Source: Chamaelirium japonicum (lineage: Eukaryota > Streptophyta > Magnoliopsida > Liliales > Melanthiaceae). From it: a stretch of 64,000 bases of DNA. The position numbers and the translations under genes are program-made. The stretch covers positions 3,548,001 through 3,612,000 of the forward strand of contig OX393551.1 in the NCBI GenBank assembly GCA_947650365.1, in the 5' to 3' direction. Under the pieces are notes generated by a model. That model was given only the letters and a program-made list of their open reading frames with translations. It searched no databases and was not told where the DNA came from. This document shows positions 10,946 through 22,303 of this stretch, piece after piece. How positions within the stretch are numbered: position 1 is the first letter of the stretch; every line of letters starts with the position of its first letter.

Positions 10946-13273
10946 TGTTGGATGTAAATCCTTGGCAGAGGCCCGCAGCGAAAGCAATGGGAAGGTCCGA
11001 GGACCGTAGGCGGTGTGCGTTACATATCAAAATTTTCATCGAAACGATCTACATATGCGTGTATGAAACTAGCATGGCAACTATGCAAACCCCTAACGAC
11101 AATCTAACGCAAAAGAACAATCTAGCATGTATGCATGTTCTAATTATGTTAGATCTACTTGTTAGAGATCATACCTGCGTGCGGAATCTTTCACCGCGAC
11201 AAATTTCTTCTTTGTTGATGGAGACGGGCTACGGATCTGCTCGACATAGCTTCGGTGCGATAGTCATAACTTTCTGCTCCGAACTCCGATTGGGCTGAAA
11301 TTTGGACTGCAGGTAGCCAACTTCGAGACGCAACGTTTCCAACAAGTTTCACATCGTTTAGACTTCTGTAACTCCCAGAATCGCAGAAACAACGTTGATT
11401 TTCTGTGCAGATTCTGGACAGAAAAGGTTGCGGGAGACGCCTTCTAGTTCACCCGATCTCACACGATGCACGGCACCTCGTCGATGGATCTTTGAGTGCC
11501 TCCATACGATGAGCCTTCTCCTTCTACGAAACACCACGTGAGGAAGACGAGTCGCCATCCAATGGCGCAAACGAGGGAGAGAGAGACGAGGGAGGAGATG
11601 CGAAGAGAGGAGAGGGGCTTCGGTTTCCCCATGGCTTGCATGGCCGGCCCTAGGGCTTGCCCATGCATCTAATTTCGTGCCCCCTCTCTCTCCTTCTCAT
11701 ATATAGGGCCGGCCTATCCATATGGATAAGGACAGTATGGATAAGGATGATTGATTCAAGCCTTATCCCTATATATCTCTTCTTTATCTCTATCCTTTCC
11801 TTGTTTTCGAAAACGGTCAAAACCAGCCCGTTTTCTGCGCCTCATAACCGGCCCCTTCATCGGAGGCAACAACCTCCCGAAACTAATGGGGCCGGCCTTG
11901 ACCAGTCTCTCAACACTTAGGGCCGGCCCCCTTAGTGCATAGTGGCGCATGGTATGACCAAAACGCCCTTATGCCACTAGTTGGCCGTTCCTCGTGTACG
12001 AGACTTTGCAAGGCACACATAAGTGAAGTGCACCAGTGATTTCACTATTCTCTGAGGTTCCCGTAGGGTGCCCCTAGTGAAGTCAACTAGTCAACTCGCA
12101 ACATGTCCCGGTGCATCGCACCCATGTGGCAAAGTCCACTTATGGCAAGGAATTGCTACATGCGTCTCTGCACTAACCTAAGGTTTCCCCTTAGTGCACA
12201 CACGTAGCTACGCATCTACCATGCACTAGTGCGAAGCACTCACGGAGCGTATGCTTGGACTTCTCGCTTCCTCTAACTACGTTCTGTGTTTCAACGAGAT
12301 GGTATAAGAACCGTACATAATGTCGATAAGGTGGAACCTTCAGGGACCAGGGTTCATGGCTTCCAACTCAGACTCGATCGACACACTACCCGAGTGTACC
12401 ATCGATCCTCTGAGTCCGAGTTAACCTGCGTAGCCACCCAGAGTGCGACGCAGGCTGCACTCCAATTCTCCCGGACTTACTATGTTCTTTCTCATACCCC
12501 TGCTCTCCGCTTAGTATGGTAAACTCGCTGTCCCTCCACTTGGTGCCATGATGCAACTCGAGCAGTGGAGAATACCGTCAGACTCGAGTGCTCATATGAC
12601 TCAGATCCTTCCCGGTTGACCACATACATCGTACCTCCGATTACTCTTCCGAGCAACCGGATCCGTCACCAGTCCAACTGATGACCACCTGGCCAGGGTT
12701 TAATACGACGTAGGTCAGACCAAGGAACGCACCTCCCGTTAGGGGTGTGGATAGCCTGCAGGAGTGACACGCTGATGCAACGCCAGCCGGGTAACCCAGT
12801 ACACCGTGGTTTTGGATCACTGCATCCGGATCCTCACACATTGGTGCGCCAAAGCACCACACAACTGGTTAGTCCACCAGACATGGTTCCTCAGGATTTA
12901 GGACTGTTTTACCCTAAGCAGAAACACGGTTTAGTGCATCGATGTCTGCTCATCGATCTGTGCACCGTGTTGGTTCCGTTCGGCCACAGACACTGTGCCT
13001 GGTAATGACCGTGGTGGAGACACCTACGCTCTGTCATCCCAACAGCTTATCCTGATAGGGCGACCAACCCTTATCAGAGCTGCGAACGTATTTAGGTTAC
13101 ATGGGACCAGTCCCTTGAGTCTCCCACTCAAGTGGATTACCATGTAGCCATGGCTCTCTGTTCTGTAATCAGAACACGTACTAAGGTACGTACCAATATG
13201 CAATCCTATACTATCAACCATACAAAGCTAAACACTAGGTTTTTACGAGCTATAGACCTCACCAATTCTAACA
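10946..13273 (-). repeat. 5' LTR of the complete Copia element
   Basis: 2328 bp, same length as 3221-5548 and nearly identical to it, ending CTAACA before target duplication ATAAG. This copy holds the element's promoter. Confidence 0.92.
11698..11706 (-). promoter_or_regulatory. Candidate TATA box of the Copia LTR
   Basis: The minus strand reads ctatatatg within a GC-rich setting. It is flanked by ggccggcc palindromes at about 11641, 11707, 11848, 11890 and 11920. Position and context suggest the core promoter; this is inference from sequence only. Confidence 0.5.
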
Positions 13274-13278
13274 ATAAG

Positions 13279-14241
13279 AACCATACATAATGTCGATAAG
13301 GTGGAACCTTCAGGGACCAAGGTTCATGGCTTCCAACTTAGACTCGATCGACACACTACCCGAGTGTACCATCGATCCTCTGAGTCGGAGTTAACCTGCG
13401 TGGCTACCCAGAGTGCAACGCAGGCTGCACTCCAATTCCCCCGGACTTACTATGTTCTCTCTCATACCCCTGCTCTCCGCTTAGTATGGTAAACTCGCTG
13501 TCCCTCTATCTGGTGCCACGATGCAACTCGAGCGATGGAGAATACCGTCAAACTTGAGTGCTCATATAACTCGGTTCCTTCCAGGTTGACCACATATATC
13601 GTACCTCCGATTACTCTTCTAAGCAACCGGATCCGTCACCAGTCCAACTTATGACCACCTAGCCAGGGTTTAATACGACGTAGATCAGACCAAGGAACGC
13701 ACCTCCCGTTAGGGGTGTGGATAGCCTACAGGAGTGACATGCTGATGCAACGGCAGTCGGGTAACCCAGTACACCATGGTTTTGGATCACTGCATCCGGA
13801 TCCTCACACATTGGTGCGCCAAAGCACCACACAGCTGGTTAGTCCACCAGACATGGTTCCTCAGGGTTTAGGACCGTTTTACCCTAAGCAGAAACACGGT
13901 TTAGTGCACCGGTGTCTACTCACCGATCTATGCACCGTGTTGGTTCCGTTCGGCCACAGACATTGTGCCTGGTAATGACCGTGGTGGAGAACCCACGCTC
14001 TATCATCCCAACAGCTTATCCTGATAGGGCGACCAACCCTAATCAGAGCTACGAACGTATTTAGGTTACATGGGACCAGTCCCTTGAGTCTCCACTCAAG
14101 TGGATTACCATATAGCCATGGCTCTTTGTTTTGTAATCAGAACACATACTAAGGTACATACCAATATGCAATCCTATACTATCAACTATACATAGCTAAA
14201 CTATAGGTTTTTACGAGCTGTAGACCTCACCAATTCTAACA
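13279..14241 (-). repeat. Right part of the split solo Copia LTR
   Basis: Continues the LTR interrupted at 3220. It is homologous to 4583-5548 and ends TAACA next to target duplication CTATT (14242-14246), which matches 1853-1857. It differs visibly from both LTRs of the inserted element, so it is older. Confidence 0.9.
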
Positions 14242-14246
14242 CTATT

Positions 14247-15150
14247 GTGTGAATGCCTTCTCCAAGAGTTCATCAATAACGGATGGAACCAATGCCAACC
14301 CTCTTCAACAAAAGGAAAGGAAGCCTATTGGGTCCACCGGATCTCGACTAGCTCATCGCCAGTCGTCGTGCAAGCCAACGTCTTCGGTATCCATGGAGCA
14401 TTGCACTATCAAATACTGACCGAGAAGGAAATTGATCGACAAGTTCGCCGCATCTTCAATGTTCGCTCTGCAGCAAACAAAGAAGACATTTGGGTTGAGA
14501 AACCCATCAATGGCCTAGCTTGGTCATTATCGTATTCAACGACTCAGACCTTCAAGGAGTACACACTCCATACTGGGATCCCCTAGTCCTACAGCTCATC
14601 ATCGACGGGAGTACCGTCAATCAGATCCTCATCGACACCGACAGCTCGATCGATATTATGTTCTCAGATTTCTTCAAGCGTCTGGGGCATAAGTATTCAA
14701 GCCTAGATATTGTCCCCACTATCATTACCGTCTTCAATGGAGAGCAGAGTATAACCATGGGTGAATCCAGATTCACCCTAGACCTCAGTAGAGAGACTCA
14801 AGTCTCTGTGAGGTTCGCCGTCATTGAAGGTACTTCTAACTACATCATCATTCTCGAACGACCCTTTCTCCACCAGATCAATGCCATATCCTCCTCATAC
14901 CATCAACTCCTCAAATTTGCAATTGGAAAGGGCATCATCTACATCCAAGGCGATCAACAAGCTAGGCGATCTTGCGAAGCCACTGCAGCAAAGACAGATC
15001 GTAAAGTATATCTCGCACTACCAAAACATCAAAGAAACGAAGCTGTCCCTTCTACGAGCTAGCAACCAAAAGAACCCCCATTATCAGAACCTCTATCTGT
15101 CGAGTGGGAGGCTTCACCTTCAATTGAAGAAATCACCTAAGTAAACATTG
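14247..15150 (+). pseudogene. Tat-type gag end and aspartic protease, broken
   Basis: Continues the gag from 1852. At 14247-14520 the frame gives CECLLQEFINNGW, then ALHYQILTEKEIDRQVRRIF. A frameshift near 14520 leads into the protease (14520-15062): FNDSDLQGVHTP, the active-site region ILIDTDSSIDIMF, VFNGEQSITMGE and YIIILERPFLHQINAISSSYH. Retroelement proteases carry D-T/S-G at the active site. Here the glycine is an aspartate (D-T-D-S), which should abolish activity. Known role: processing of the gag-pol polyprotein. Confidence 0.85.
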
Positions 15151-16447
15151 GCGATAGTGATCTCCTTCTAGAGATATTCATCGGTACCAGTCTCAGCAAC
15201 GCAGAAGCGCGAGACATGATATCCTTCCTCCAGTCCAATATCGACGTTTTCGTATGGTGTTTCGAAGACATGCCACGCATGTCATCAACTCGCCATCAAA
15301 GAAGGAGAAAAACCTGTCAAATAAAAACTCCGGATGATCCGGCCAGAGTGCTTAACTGATGTTCAAGAGGAGATCAACAAGTTGCTCGCAGTAGGCTTCA
15401 TTCATGAAGTAGAGTACCCAACTTGGATCTTCAACATCGTTGTAATGCCTAAATAAGAACGAGAAGATTAGGGTCTGCATCGATTTTACTAACCTTAACC
15501 AGGCCTACCCCAAAGATCCATTCCTAATGCCAAGAATAGATAGACTCATCGATGCCATTGCTGGCCACGAGCTCCTACCCTTCATGGGTGGTTATTTGGG
15601 GTACAACTAGATTCCTCTAAATCCTGACGATCAAGAGAAGACATGCTTTGTGACAAACAAATCCCTCTACTGCTACAACGTCATGCTCTTCGGCCTCAAA
15701 AATGCTGGATTTACTTATCAGAGATTGGTCACAAAGATGTTCAAAAAGCAAATCGGCCGTAACGTCGAAGTCTATATCGACGATTTCCTTACCAAGAACC
15801 GCAATCGTGAGAACCATCTCTCCGACCTCACAGAAACATTTCAAGTCCTCCGAAAGTATCGCATGAAACTGAATCTAGCCAAGTGTGCCTTCGGAGTTCA
15901 ACCGGGTAAATTCCTGGGTTATTTGGTGACTAGGAGGGACATCGAAGCAAATTTCGACCAAATTCGAGCAATCCTCAAAATGCCATCACCCACCAATCGG
16001 AAGGAGGTGCAACGCCTCACAGGAAGACTAGCAGCCCTCAACCGATTCATCTCTAAGCCTTCCGACAAGTTCAAACCCGTCTTCGACAAGCTGCGGAAAG
16101 CAGACACTTCAGAATGGAATCCAACTTGCGAACAAGCCTTCCAGGGTGTCAAATACTATCTTGCTCGGGCTCCTATCTTAACGGCTCCATTAGCAGAAGA
16201 AAACCTCTGGCTCTACCTTGCTGTTATTGATCAAGCCATCAACACAGTTTTGGTCAGTAGAAGAGAAGGCATTGAGCGCCCCATCTACTATATCAGCCAT
16301 ACTCTCCTTCTCGGTAGAGACTCGTTATTTGAAGATCGAGAAAGTCACACTGGCTCTACTAACAGCGACGCGGCAACTTCGACCCTACTTCGTGTCTCAC
16401 TTGATTACTGTCGTCTCGGAGCATCCACTCAAAGACATCCTCGATAA
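15151..16447 (+). pseudogene. Tat-type reverse transcriptase, several lesions
   Basis: Blocks in order: INKLLAVGFIHEVEYPTW and NIVVMPK (about 15370-15450); RVCIDFTNLNQAYPKDPF; GYLGYN followed by an in-frame stop at 15608-15610; and an open stretch from 15650 with NVMLFGLKNAGFTYQRLV, catalytic VYIDDFL (about 15771), CAFGVQPGKFLGYLVTRR and the connection domain TGRLAALNRFISK. The frame shifts near 16310 inside the RNase H domain. YIDD instead of YVDD is a tolerated variant. Known role: copying element RNA into DNA. It cannot be made intact from this copy. Confidence 0.88.
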
Positions 16448-16900
16448 GGCAGGTCGAGCACGCTGGATGACTAAGTAGGTGATCGAGATGAGCTCCCTTG
16501 GTATTCAGTTCGAACCTCGGGTTTTGCTCAAAGGGCAAGCCATTGCCGATTTCCTTGCCGATTTTCCTGTGGAAGATCCCATCACTTGGAGAATGACCTC
16601 GAGATGCATCTTGATGACATTGACGAACCTCATCTCAATCCATGTCCTGTGGCCTTCAATCCGAACCCGGAGGCTCCCATCACTTCATCTACTCGATGGA
16701 AACTCTACGCTGATGGTGCTTTAAGCGCGATCGGTTCAGAAATTGGGATAGTCCTGATATCCCCCGAACTCGACTATCTTCGAAAGGCAATCCTCCTTAG
16801 ATTTAGTGCTACCAACAACGAAGCCAAGTACGATGCTTTCATTTCTAGGTTGGAGATTGCCGAGGCTCTCATTATCACGGTTAATAAACTGATGGTCTAG
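16448..16900 (+). pseudogene. RNase H end and Tat-specific second RNase H-like domain, truncated
   Basis: After the frameshift the RNase H end reads TATRQLRPYFVSHLITV and DKAGRARWMTK, then the linker GIQFEPRVLLKGQAIADFLADF. From about 16680 comes a second RNase H-like domain: WKLYADGA, GIVLISPE and SATNNEAKYDAFISRLEIAE. This extra domain after the normal RNase H marks the Tat/Ogre lineage. Homology stops at about 16900 with no integrase, so the 3' half of the element is missing. Confidence 0.82.
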
Positions 16901-17300
16901 ATAAATTTTGATGATAAATAACAGTTAATATAAATGCTGACACTGTGCATGTTGGGTCGGGTATGGAAACGAACAAACCGGATCAGGTTTACCACATAAG
17001 TGGCTGACGGGTAGCGTTTTAGTCACTTCAAACCCAACAAAACAAAAAAAATCAGTTGGGTTGGGTGCAGAGTCGGATCTAGTCACTACAGTAACCAATG
17101 GGTCTGCACTAATTCAATTCGGGTCGGGTCGGGTGTTAATATGGTTTTAAACCAAAAACACCAAATTGGGTTTGCCACTTAAGTTGCTACTTGCTAGCGG
17201 GTCGGGACTGTGGTTCGGGTTGTAATCAGGTTTTAAACCGAACAAACAATAAACGGATTACTGTCCATCGGGTTTGAAGTGCAATCAACTCGCAACTGTT
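16901..17300. repeat. Motif-rich sequence with recurring gggtcggg
   Basis: Several gggtcggg-type words and the phrase ggttttaaacc recur (near 17138 and 17230). The design resembles the short hAT-like elements elsewhere in this window, but I could not find paired ends or a target duplication. Confidence 0.35.
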
Positions 17301-18147
17301 ATCTTTTCCAAGTTTTTCGGAAAAAAAAAAACCCTAACCGAACTCATCACGCAGCCTCCGCGGGTTCGGCACCGCCTGCCACCGCTCACGCAGACCGCTG
17401 CCACCGATCGTGCGGTGGGGGGCCGCCGTTCGTGCGGTGCGGGCCGCTGCGGGTTCGCCCGATGCCAGCAGCCAAGCCGCCTGGAGCTTGACGGGGCTGC
17501 CCGCCGTCGAACACAGACTGCCGCTGCTGCCGCGGTGGTGATCGGAGGATGCCGGCCTTGCCGGCGCTGCTGTTCGATGCAGTGGATGCCGGCCCTGCAG
17601 GTACGGTGGACGGGTTGCCACCAGGATCAAAATCCCATTGGGTGTGCCCAGTGAAGGAGGGTTGTCGCGGGCTGCTGTACCTCGCGCAGAACCCGTCGGC
17701 ATCGTGCGGGCCGGCCCGGAGGTTCCGGCCACGGGTTGGCCACGGGGATGGTTCAGGGTGGTACAAGATGGCAGGTTGCGACAAACAGAAACAGAGGGCT
17801 TTGGAGAGCGGCAGTGAGTTGTGCCGAGGTGGTTGGCCGCCGGTGTGGCTTCCGGCTGGTGCTATTCCAAAAGACGGAAACACAAGTAACATGTAAATCT
17901 CCGACGAGATCGATCCGTTCTCGCCGGAGTCGAAGAGCCATCAATGGCATACCTAGAGTGGATCGACCACGCTTTGGTTCGACTGATCGTCGCTGTGTAG
18001 TCGCAAGGTTTGCTGTACTGTGAGGTTTGCCGTCGCACCGTTCATCCTCCTGAAACTCACGGTTGCCGCGAGGCTCTTTGCAATGCTCGTCGTCGCGAAG
18101 CTCATCGTCACAATGGACCGGAGCTAAAGGGAGTCATACTGATAACA
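17301..18147. other. GC-rich block, no gene recognised
   Basis: The block is strongly GC-rich, especially 17340-17760, unlike its neighbours. Open frames on both strands overlap one another and are low-complexity (Pro, Arg, Gly), the pattern of chance frames in GC-rich DNA. It may be internal sequence of the minus-strand element whose LTR may start at 18148. Confidence 0.4.
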
Positions 18148-18313
18148 TGTTGAGAGACATGAGAGATGATATATCGAAAAACCGTAAATACACCCTTGGG
18201 GTTATATATTATTTATAGGGTGAATAACTTAGGTCTCAAGTAACCATGAAAAATCCTAATTTCAGGAGGGGATTGGATGGTGGACAGCCACACGTAAAGC
18301 CAATCTCATAACA
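18148..18313 (-). repeat. Possible short LTR, 166 bp
   Basis: Begins TGTTGAGAG and ends TCTCATAACA, imperfect inverted ends. On the minus strand it is followed by gttatcagtatgactcc, which resembles the ttatcag primer-binding sites of some Copia elements. No partner LTR was found, so this is either a lone end or a false call. Confidence 0.4.
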
Positions 18314-18586
18314 CTTCTGTTTTTACTATTAGTGTATTTCTTGATTTAAAATCATGTTGCTCATTGTAACCCAATTGTTTCTTTTTTGCTTTTAACCAAT
18401 TTTGCAGAGATTTATTGCTCATAAAAATATGGAATGTTGACCTAATATGTCCTTTATATCTGTATTTGAATATATTTGTGCTTTGAAGCATAGATGAATT
18501 TAAATTCACTCATAATTTGATTTTGGATCCCTGATAATAAAACTCGGGCAAGACCCAATTCCTTCCTCTTGGTCGCTAGAGCCTGA
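18314..18586. other. AT-rich spacer
   Basis: No gene or repeat recognised. Confidence 0.5.
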
Positions 18587-18591
18587 TCCGG

Positions 18592-19850
18592 TGATGCAGG
18601 CACCAATAAGGCACACTACAATCCTGAACCCTTTTAGGATTTTCTTTGGTCAATAATTAGGGTTTAGTTATCAATATAGCGTCAAATGCCTCAAAAGGAC
18701 AACAACATCAATTATCTCACGTAGTAATAGAAAGTCTATGCAATCAACATGAAACGGGTTTCAGATTTAACAATAGAGATGCACTATTACCACAAAAACT
18801 AATTTCAGCATATATAAAATTCAATCACACAGAAGATATTAAAATTGCAAGGCAGGCATGCATCAGATTTTATAAAAGAAAAGGGCTATGGATGCTTGCA
18901 GAGGTAACCGACAGACTAAATATATCAAATCAGATGATTAGGCACGTTATTAGGCTTCAACTATCAATGAAAAGACCGGTTATGGCTGCGATGCGGAGCG
19001 GAGGCAATGGAAATCGAATGAAAACTAAGCGGATGCGATGGGAGAATAAAGGGAAAGGATAGATACTGCCTGGGGTTTCCCGCCGTGGGTCGATTGCAAG
19101 GATGCGCCGACGATCCTGCACACGGAGCAAGGCCGGACGTCGGGAGAAGCCGGAACCTTCGGAAAACGAAGCCCAAAGCCTTCACGAGGCGAAGTCGTGG
19201 AATCGGCGATGATCGGGGACTCGAGTCTCACCCGGAAGCACTCACGAAGAGGCACGAAATTCAGCAACTATCAAAAATCTGAAATCTCCTTCAATCTTCC
19301 CCTTTTTGTAGAACTATGGTTTCTTTTTGGATGGCCAAGATCAAAGGGAAATCAAGGGGGAATGGTGGGGATGCAATGGGCCAAAAAAGGAAAGGAAAAG
19401 AGAGAGAAATAAGGGGAAAAGAGAGAGAGAAGTTAGGGGACGGAAGAGGGGGCGGATTGGCTCGGTTTCCGCACGGGCAAGGGACGGAAAAGCCCTAATT
19501 GAAGCCCACATAGCCCTAATTGAAGCCCAATTGATGCCACATCATCAAATTTAAGTTATTTCGCCATCTAACCGTCGGTTTCGAGATCTAATCTCGTCCG
19601 TCGGTGCCCCGCAAACACACACACCCATAATTTTATTAATATCATGCTGAAACTCACCCGAGAAGACCCGGATTCAATCCGAAAAGCCCTCGGATGAGAT
19701 CATGGACATCCCCCATGAACTGGGCAAGAATAGAAATAAAACTAAATGCTGACATAAGGCCAAAAACAGGGAAAAACGGTCAAAAACTGAAATAACGTCT
19801 AACAAGTCCCAAACGGATACGAACTGAAGGTGCTGATCAGGTCTTCATCA
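18592..19850 (-). repeat. LTR 1 of the array (3'-most on the minus strand)
   Basis: 1259 bp, TGATGCAGG...CATCA. It differs from LTR 2 and LTR 3 at shared sites (for example aggatt against agggtt near 18639). It contains a purine-rich stretch (19370-19460) and the final codons of the internal open frame. Confidence 0.92.
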
Positions 19851-20872
19851 ATCGCTTCCGCTGCGAAAAACTCGTCCTCGAGTTTACGCCGGAAGACATC
19901 GCCGGTAGCAGGAGGGAGACCACCACCGTGGGAACGTCGCTGTGTCTGGATCTGATGATGAATTCCCAACAAGTGATGTCTCGGGCAGTCAACAACCTCT
20001 TGGCCTCTCGCGAAGGGAGTGCTGGCGTCGAGCGAGGGCCAAAAGGTACTGAAGTACAAAAACAGAAGCGCACGAGCTGTAGGTGGTCGGTCAGTCCCGA
20101 CAAAGTCAAAGCGCGCAAGTGGCTTAGCTGTCTGAAGCTCCCCAACTGGCTCTGACTGTAGCTGTGATGGAAGCTCCGCGGAAGTCGGAGGCTCCACGGG
20201 TGTCTCTGCTGTAGGAAGAACTGCCGAAGGAGGTGCCTCATCTGTAAGCTCTGTGAAAGGTAGGAGAAGCCTCTCCGTAGTCACTACCGAAGGAAGTGGC
20301 TCCTCTGTAGGCACTGCTGAAGGTGGAAAGAGCTCCTCTGAAGCCACTGAAGGAGGAGGTGGCACCGCTGTAGGCATTGGAGAAGGCGGAAGGAACTCCT
20401 CTGTAGTCGCTGACGGAAGAGGTGGCTCCTCCTTGGGCATTGGCCGAGGAAGCTCCACAGGAGGCGGATGCTTCTCAAGTGGGGCCACTGGTGGAACCGG
20501 GTACTCCACAGGAGGTGGAGGCTCTGCTGGAGGTGGTGGCCTGCTGTATCGGGCAAGCCTCTGGTTCTGCTTCTCCCTCCATGCCAACTCATCCTCAATA
20601 TCATCAAGTAAGAGCTGGGTTTCGATATATCTGATTTTCAAGGTTGGCACTGAAGGACTCCGTAAAACCCATTGAACAAAAGGTTTAGAAGATAGATCCA
20701 GGTCATGGGCTTGATCTCGAATCGAAGAGGAGTATCTACGTTCCATCGAAGATCTCGGGAAAAGGGTAGGACATGGCTCAAGAGATTTATATAGCCTGAC
20801 AAATTGTTTATAGGTGTGGGTATCTAGTGGGTCAAGCGAATAAGGATGGGATCGGACGCGACGATAGGACAT
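19799..20872 (-). CDS. Uncharacterised proline-rich retrotransposon protein, 357 aa, copy 1
   Basis: I do not recognise this family. The start is taken at the ATG at 20872 (MSYRRVRSHPYS) because the frame upstream runs back through the leader into the LTR. Residues 1-70 are basic and end in KPFVQW. Residues 74-109 are a charged, probably helical stretch with LLLDDIEDELAWREKQ. Residues 110-238 are a Pro/Glu/Ser-rich region of loose 12-15-residue repeats (PPSAVPTEE-like). Residues 255-265 are DFVGTDRPPTA, then a hydrophobic patch. The last 16 or so codons lie in the LTR. No zinc knuckle, protease or polymerase motif is visible. Its position after the primer-binding site suggests a gag-like or accessory role; that is inference. 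A diverged relative lies at 39207-41780. Confidence 0.75.
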   Translation of the reverse strand: MSYRRVRSHPYSLDPLDTHTYKQFVRLYKSLEPCPTLFPRSSMERRYSSSIRDQAHDLDLSSKPFVQWVLRSPSVPTLKIRYIETQLLLDDIEDELAWREKQNQRLARYSRPPPPAEPPPPVEYPVPPVAPLEKHPPPVELPRPMPKEEPPLPSATTEEFLPPSPMPTAVPPPPSVASEELFPPSAVPTEEPLPSVVTTERLLLPFTELTDEAPPSAVLPTAETPVEPPTSAELPSQLQSEPVGELQTAKPLARFDFVGTDRPPTARALLFLYFSTFWPSLDASTPFARGQEVVDCPRHHLLGIHHQIQTQRRSHGGGLPPATGDVFRRKLEDEFFAAEAIDEDLISTFSSYPFGTC

Positions 20873-21027
20873 GGCGTCAGATACACGATGCAATCCTAAC
20901 GCTAGACGTAAACCTAACACTAAATGCAAATCAAGCACGCAAGACGATGACCTATGCAAAATCAGCAAAGAAAAGATTAGGGTTTGCTGAAATTCAGCAC
21001 TCAAAAGAAACCCGAACAGGTTCTTTC

Positions 21028-21044
21028 GAGCTCTGATACCAACT
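21028..21044 (-). other. Primer-binding site, internal region 1
   Basis: The minus strand reads agttggtatcagagctc beside LTR 2; initiator tRNA-Met type. Confidence 0.9.
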
Positions 21045-22303
21045 TGATGCAGGCACCAATAAGGCACACTACAATCCTGAACCCTTTTAGGGTTTTCTTT
21101 GGTCAATAATTAGGGTTTAGTTATCAATATAGCGTCAAATGCCTCAGAAGGACAGCAACATCAATTATCTCACGTAGTAATAGAAAGTCTATGCAATCAA
21201 CATGAAACGGGTTTCAGATTTAACAATAGAGATGCACTATTACCACAAAAACTAATTTCAGCATATATAAAATTCAATCACACAGAAGATATTAAAATTG
21301 CAAGGCAGGCATGCATCAGATTTTATAAAAGAAAAGGGCTATGGATGCTTGCAGAGGTAACCGACAGACTAAATATATCAAATCAGATGATTAGGCACGT
21401 TATTAGGCTTCAACTATCAATGAAAAGACCGGTTATGGCTGCGATGCGGAGCGGAGGCAATGGAAATCGAATGAAAACTAAGCGGATGCGATGGGAGAAT
21501 AAAGGGAAAGGATAGATACTGCCTGGGGTTTCCCGCCGTGGGTCGATTGCAAGGATGCGCCGATGATCCTGCACACGGAGCAAGGCCGGACGTCGGGAGA
21601 AGCCGGAACCTTCGGAAAACGAAGCCCAAAGCCTTCACGAGGCGAAGTCGTGGAATCGGCGATGATCGGGGACTCGAGTCTCACCCGGAAGCACTCACGA
21701 AGAGGCACGAAATTCAGCAACTATCAAAAATCTGAAATCTCCTTTAATCTTCCCCTTTTTGTAGAACTATGGTTTCTTTTTGGATGGCCAAGATCAAAGG
21801 GAAATCAAGGGGGAATGGTGGGGATGCAATGGGCCAAAAAAGGAAAGGAAAAGAGAGAGAAATAAGGGGAAAAGAGAGAGAGAAGTTAGGGGACGGAAGA
21901 GGGGGCGGATTGGCTCAGTTTTCGCACGGGCAAGGGACGGAAAAGCCCTAATTGAAGCCCACATAGCCCTAATTGAAGCCCAATTGATGCCACATCATCA
22001 AATTTAAGTTATTTCGCCATCTAACCGTCGGTTTCGAGATCTAATCTCGTCCGTCGGTGCCCCGCAAACACACACACCCATAATTTTATTAATATCATGC
22101 TGAAACTCACCCGAGAAGACCCGGATTCAATCCGAAAAGCCCTCAGATGAGATCATGGACATCCCCCATGAACTGGGCAAGAACAGAAATAAAACTAAAT
22201 GCTGACATAAGGCCAAAAACAGGGAAAAACGGCCAAAAACTGAAATAACGTCTAACAAGTCCCAAAAGGATACGAACTGAAGGTGCTGATCAGGTCTTCA
22301 TCA
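21045..22303 (-). repeat. LTR 2 (middle) of the array
   Basis: 1259 bp. It shares variants with LTR 3 at its left end, as expected if the middle LTR is the recombinant one. Confidence 0.92.

Larger units (their letters stand above)
3221..13273 (-). mobile_element. Complete Ty1/copia retrotransposon, 10,053 bp, recently inserted
   Basis: Two LTRs of 2328 bp (3221-5548 and 10946-13273) begin TGTTGG and end CTAACA. They flank 5397 bp of internal sequence. The 5-bp target duplication ATAAG is perfect (3216-3220 and 13274-13278). A primer-binding site complementary to initiator tRNA-Met abuts the right LTR and a polypurine tract abuts the left LTR, so the element reads on the minus strand. I counted roughly 15-20 differences between the LTRs by eye, under 1%, which points to recent insertion. 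The internal frames are nevertheless full of stops, so this copy was probably mobilised in trans. It sits inside a solo LTR of its own family. Confidence 0.93.

Noticed and set aside
17274-17896. Overlapping open frames of 70-168 codons on both strands
   Set aside because: GC-rich sequence gives long chance frames. Composition is low-complexity and frames on opposite strands overlap, with no recognisable domain.
19316-19554. Lys/Arg-rich frames in the LTR
   Set aside because: They come from a purine-rich LTR stretch and recur in all three LTRs only because the LTR does.
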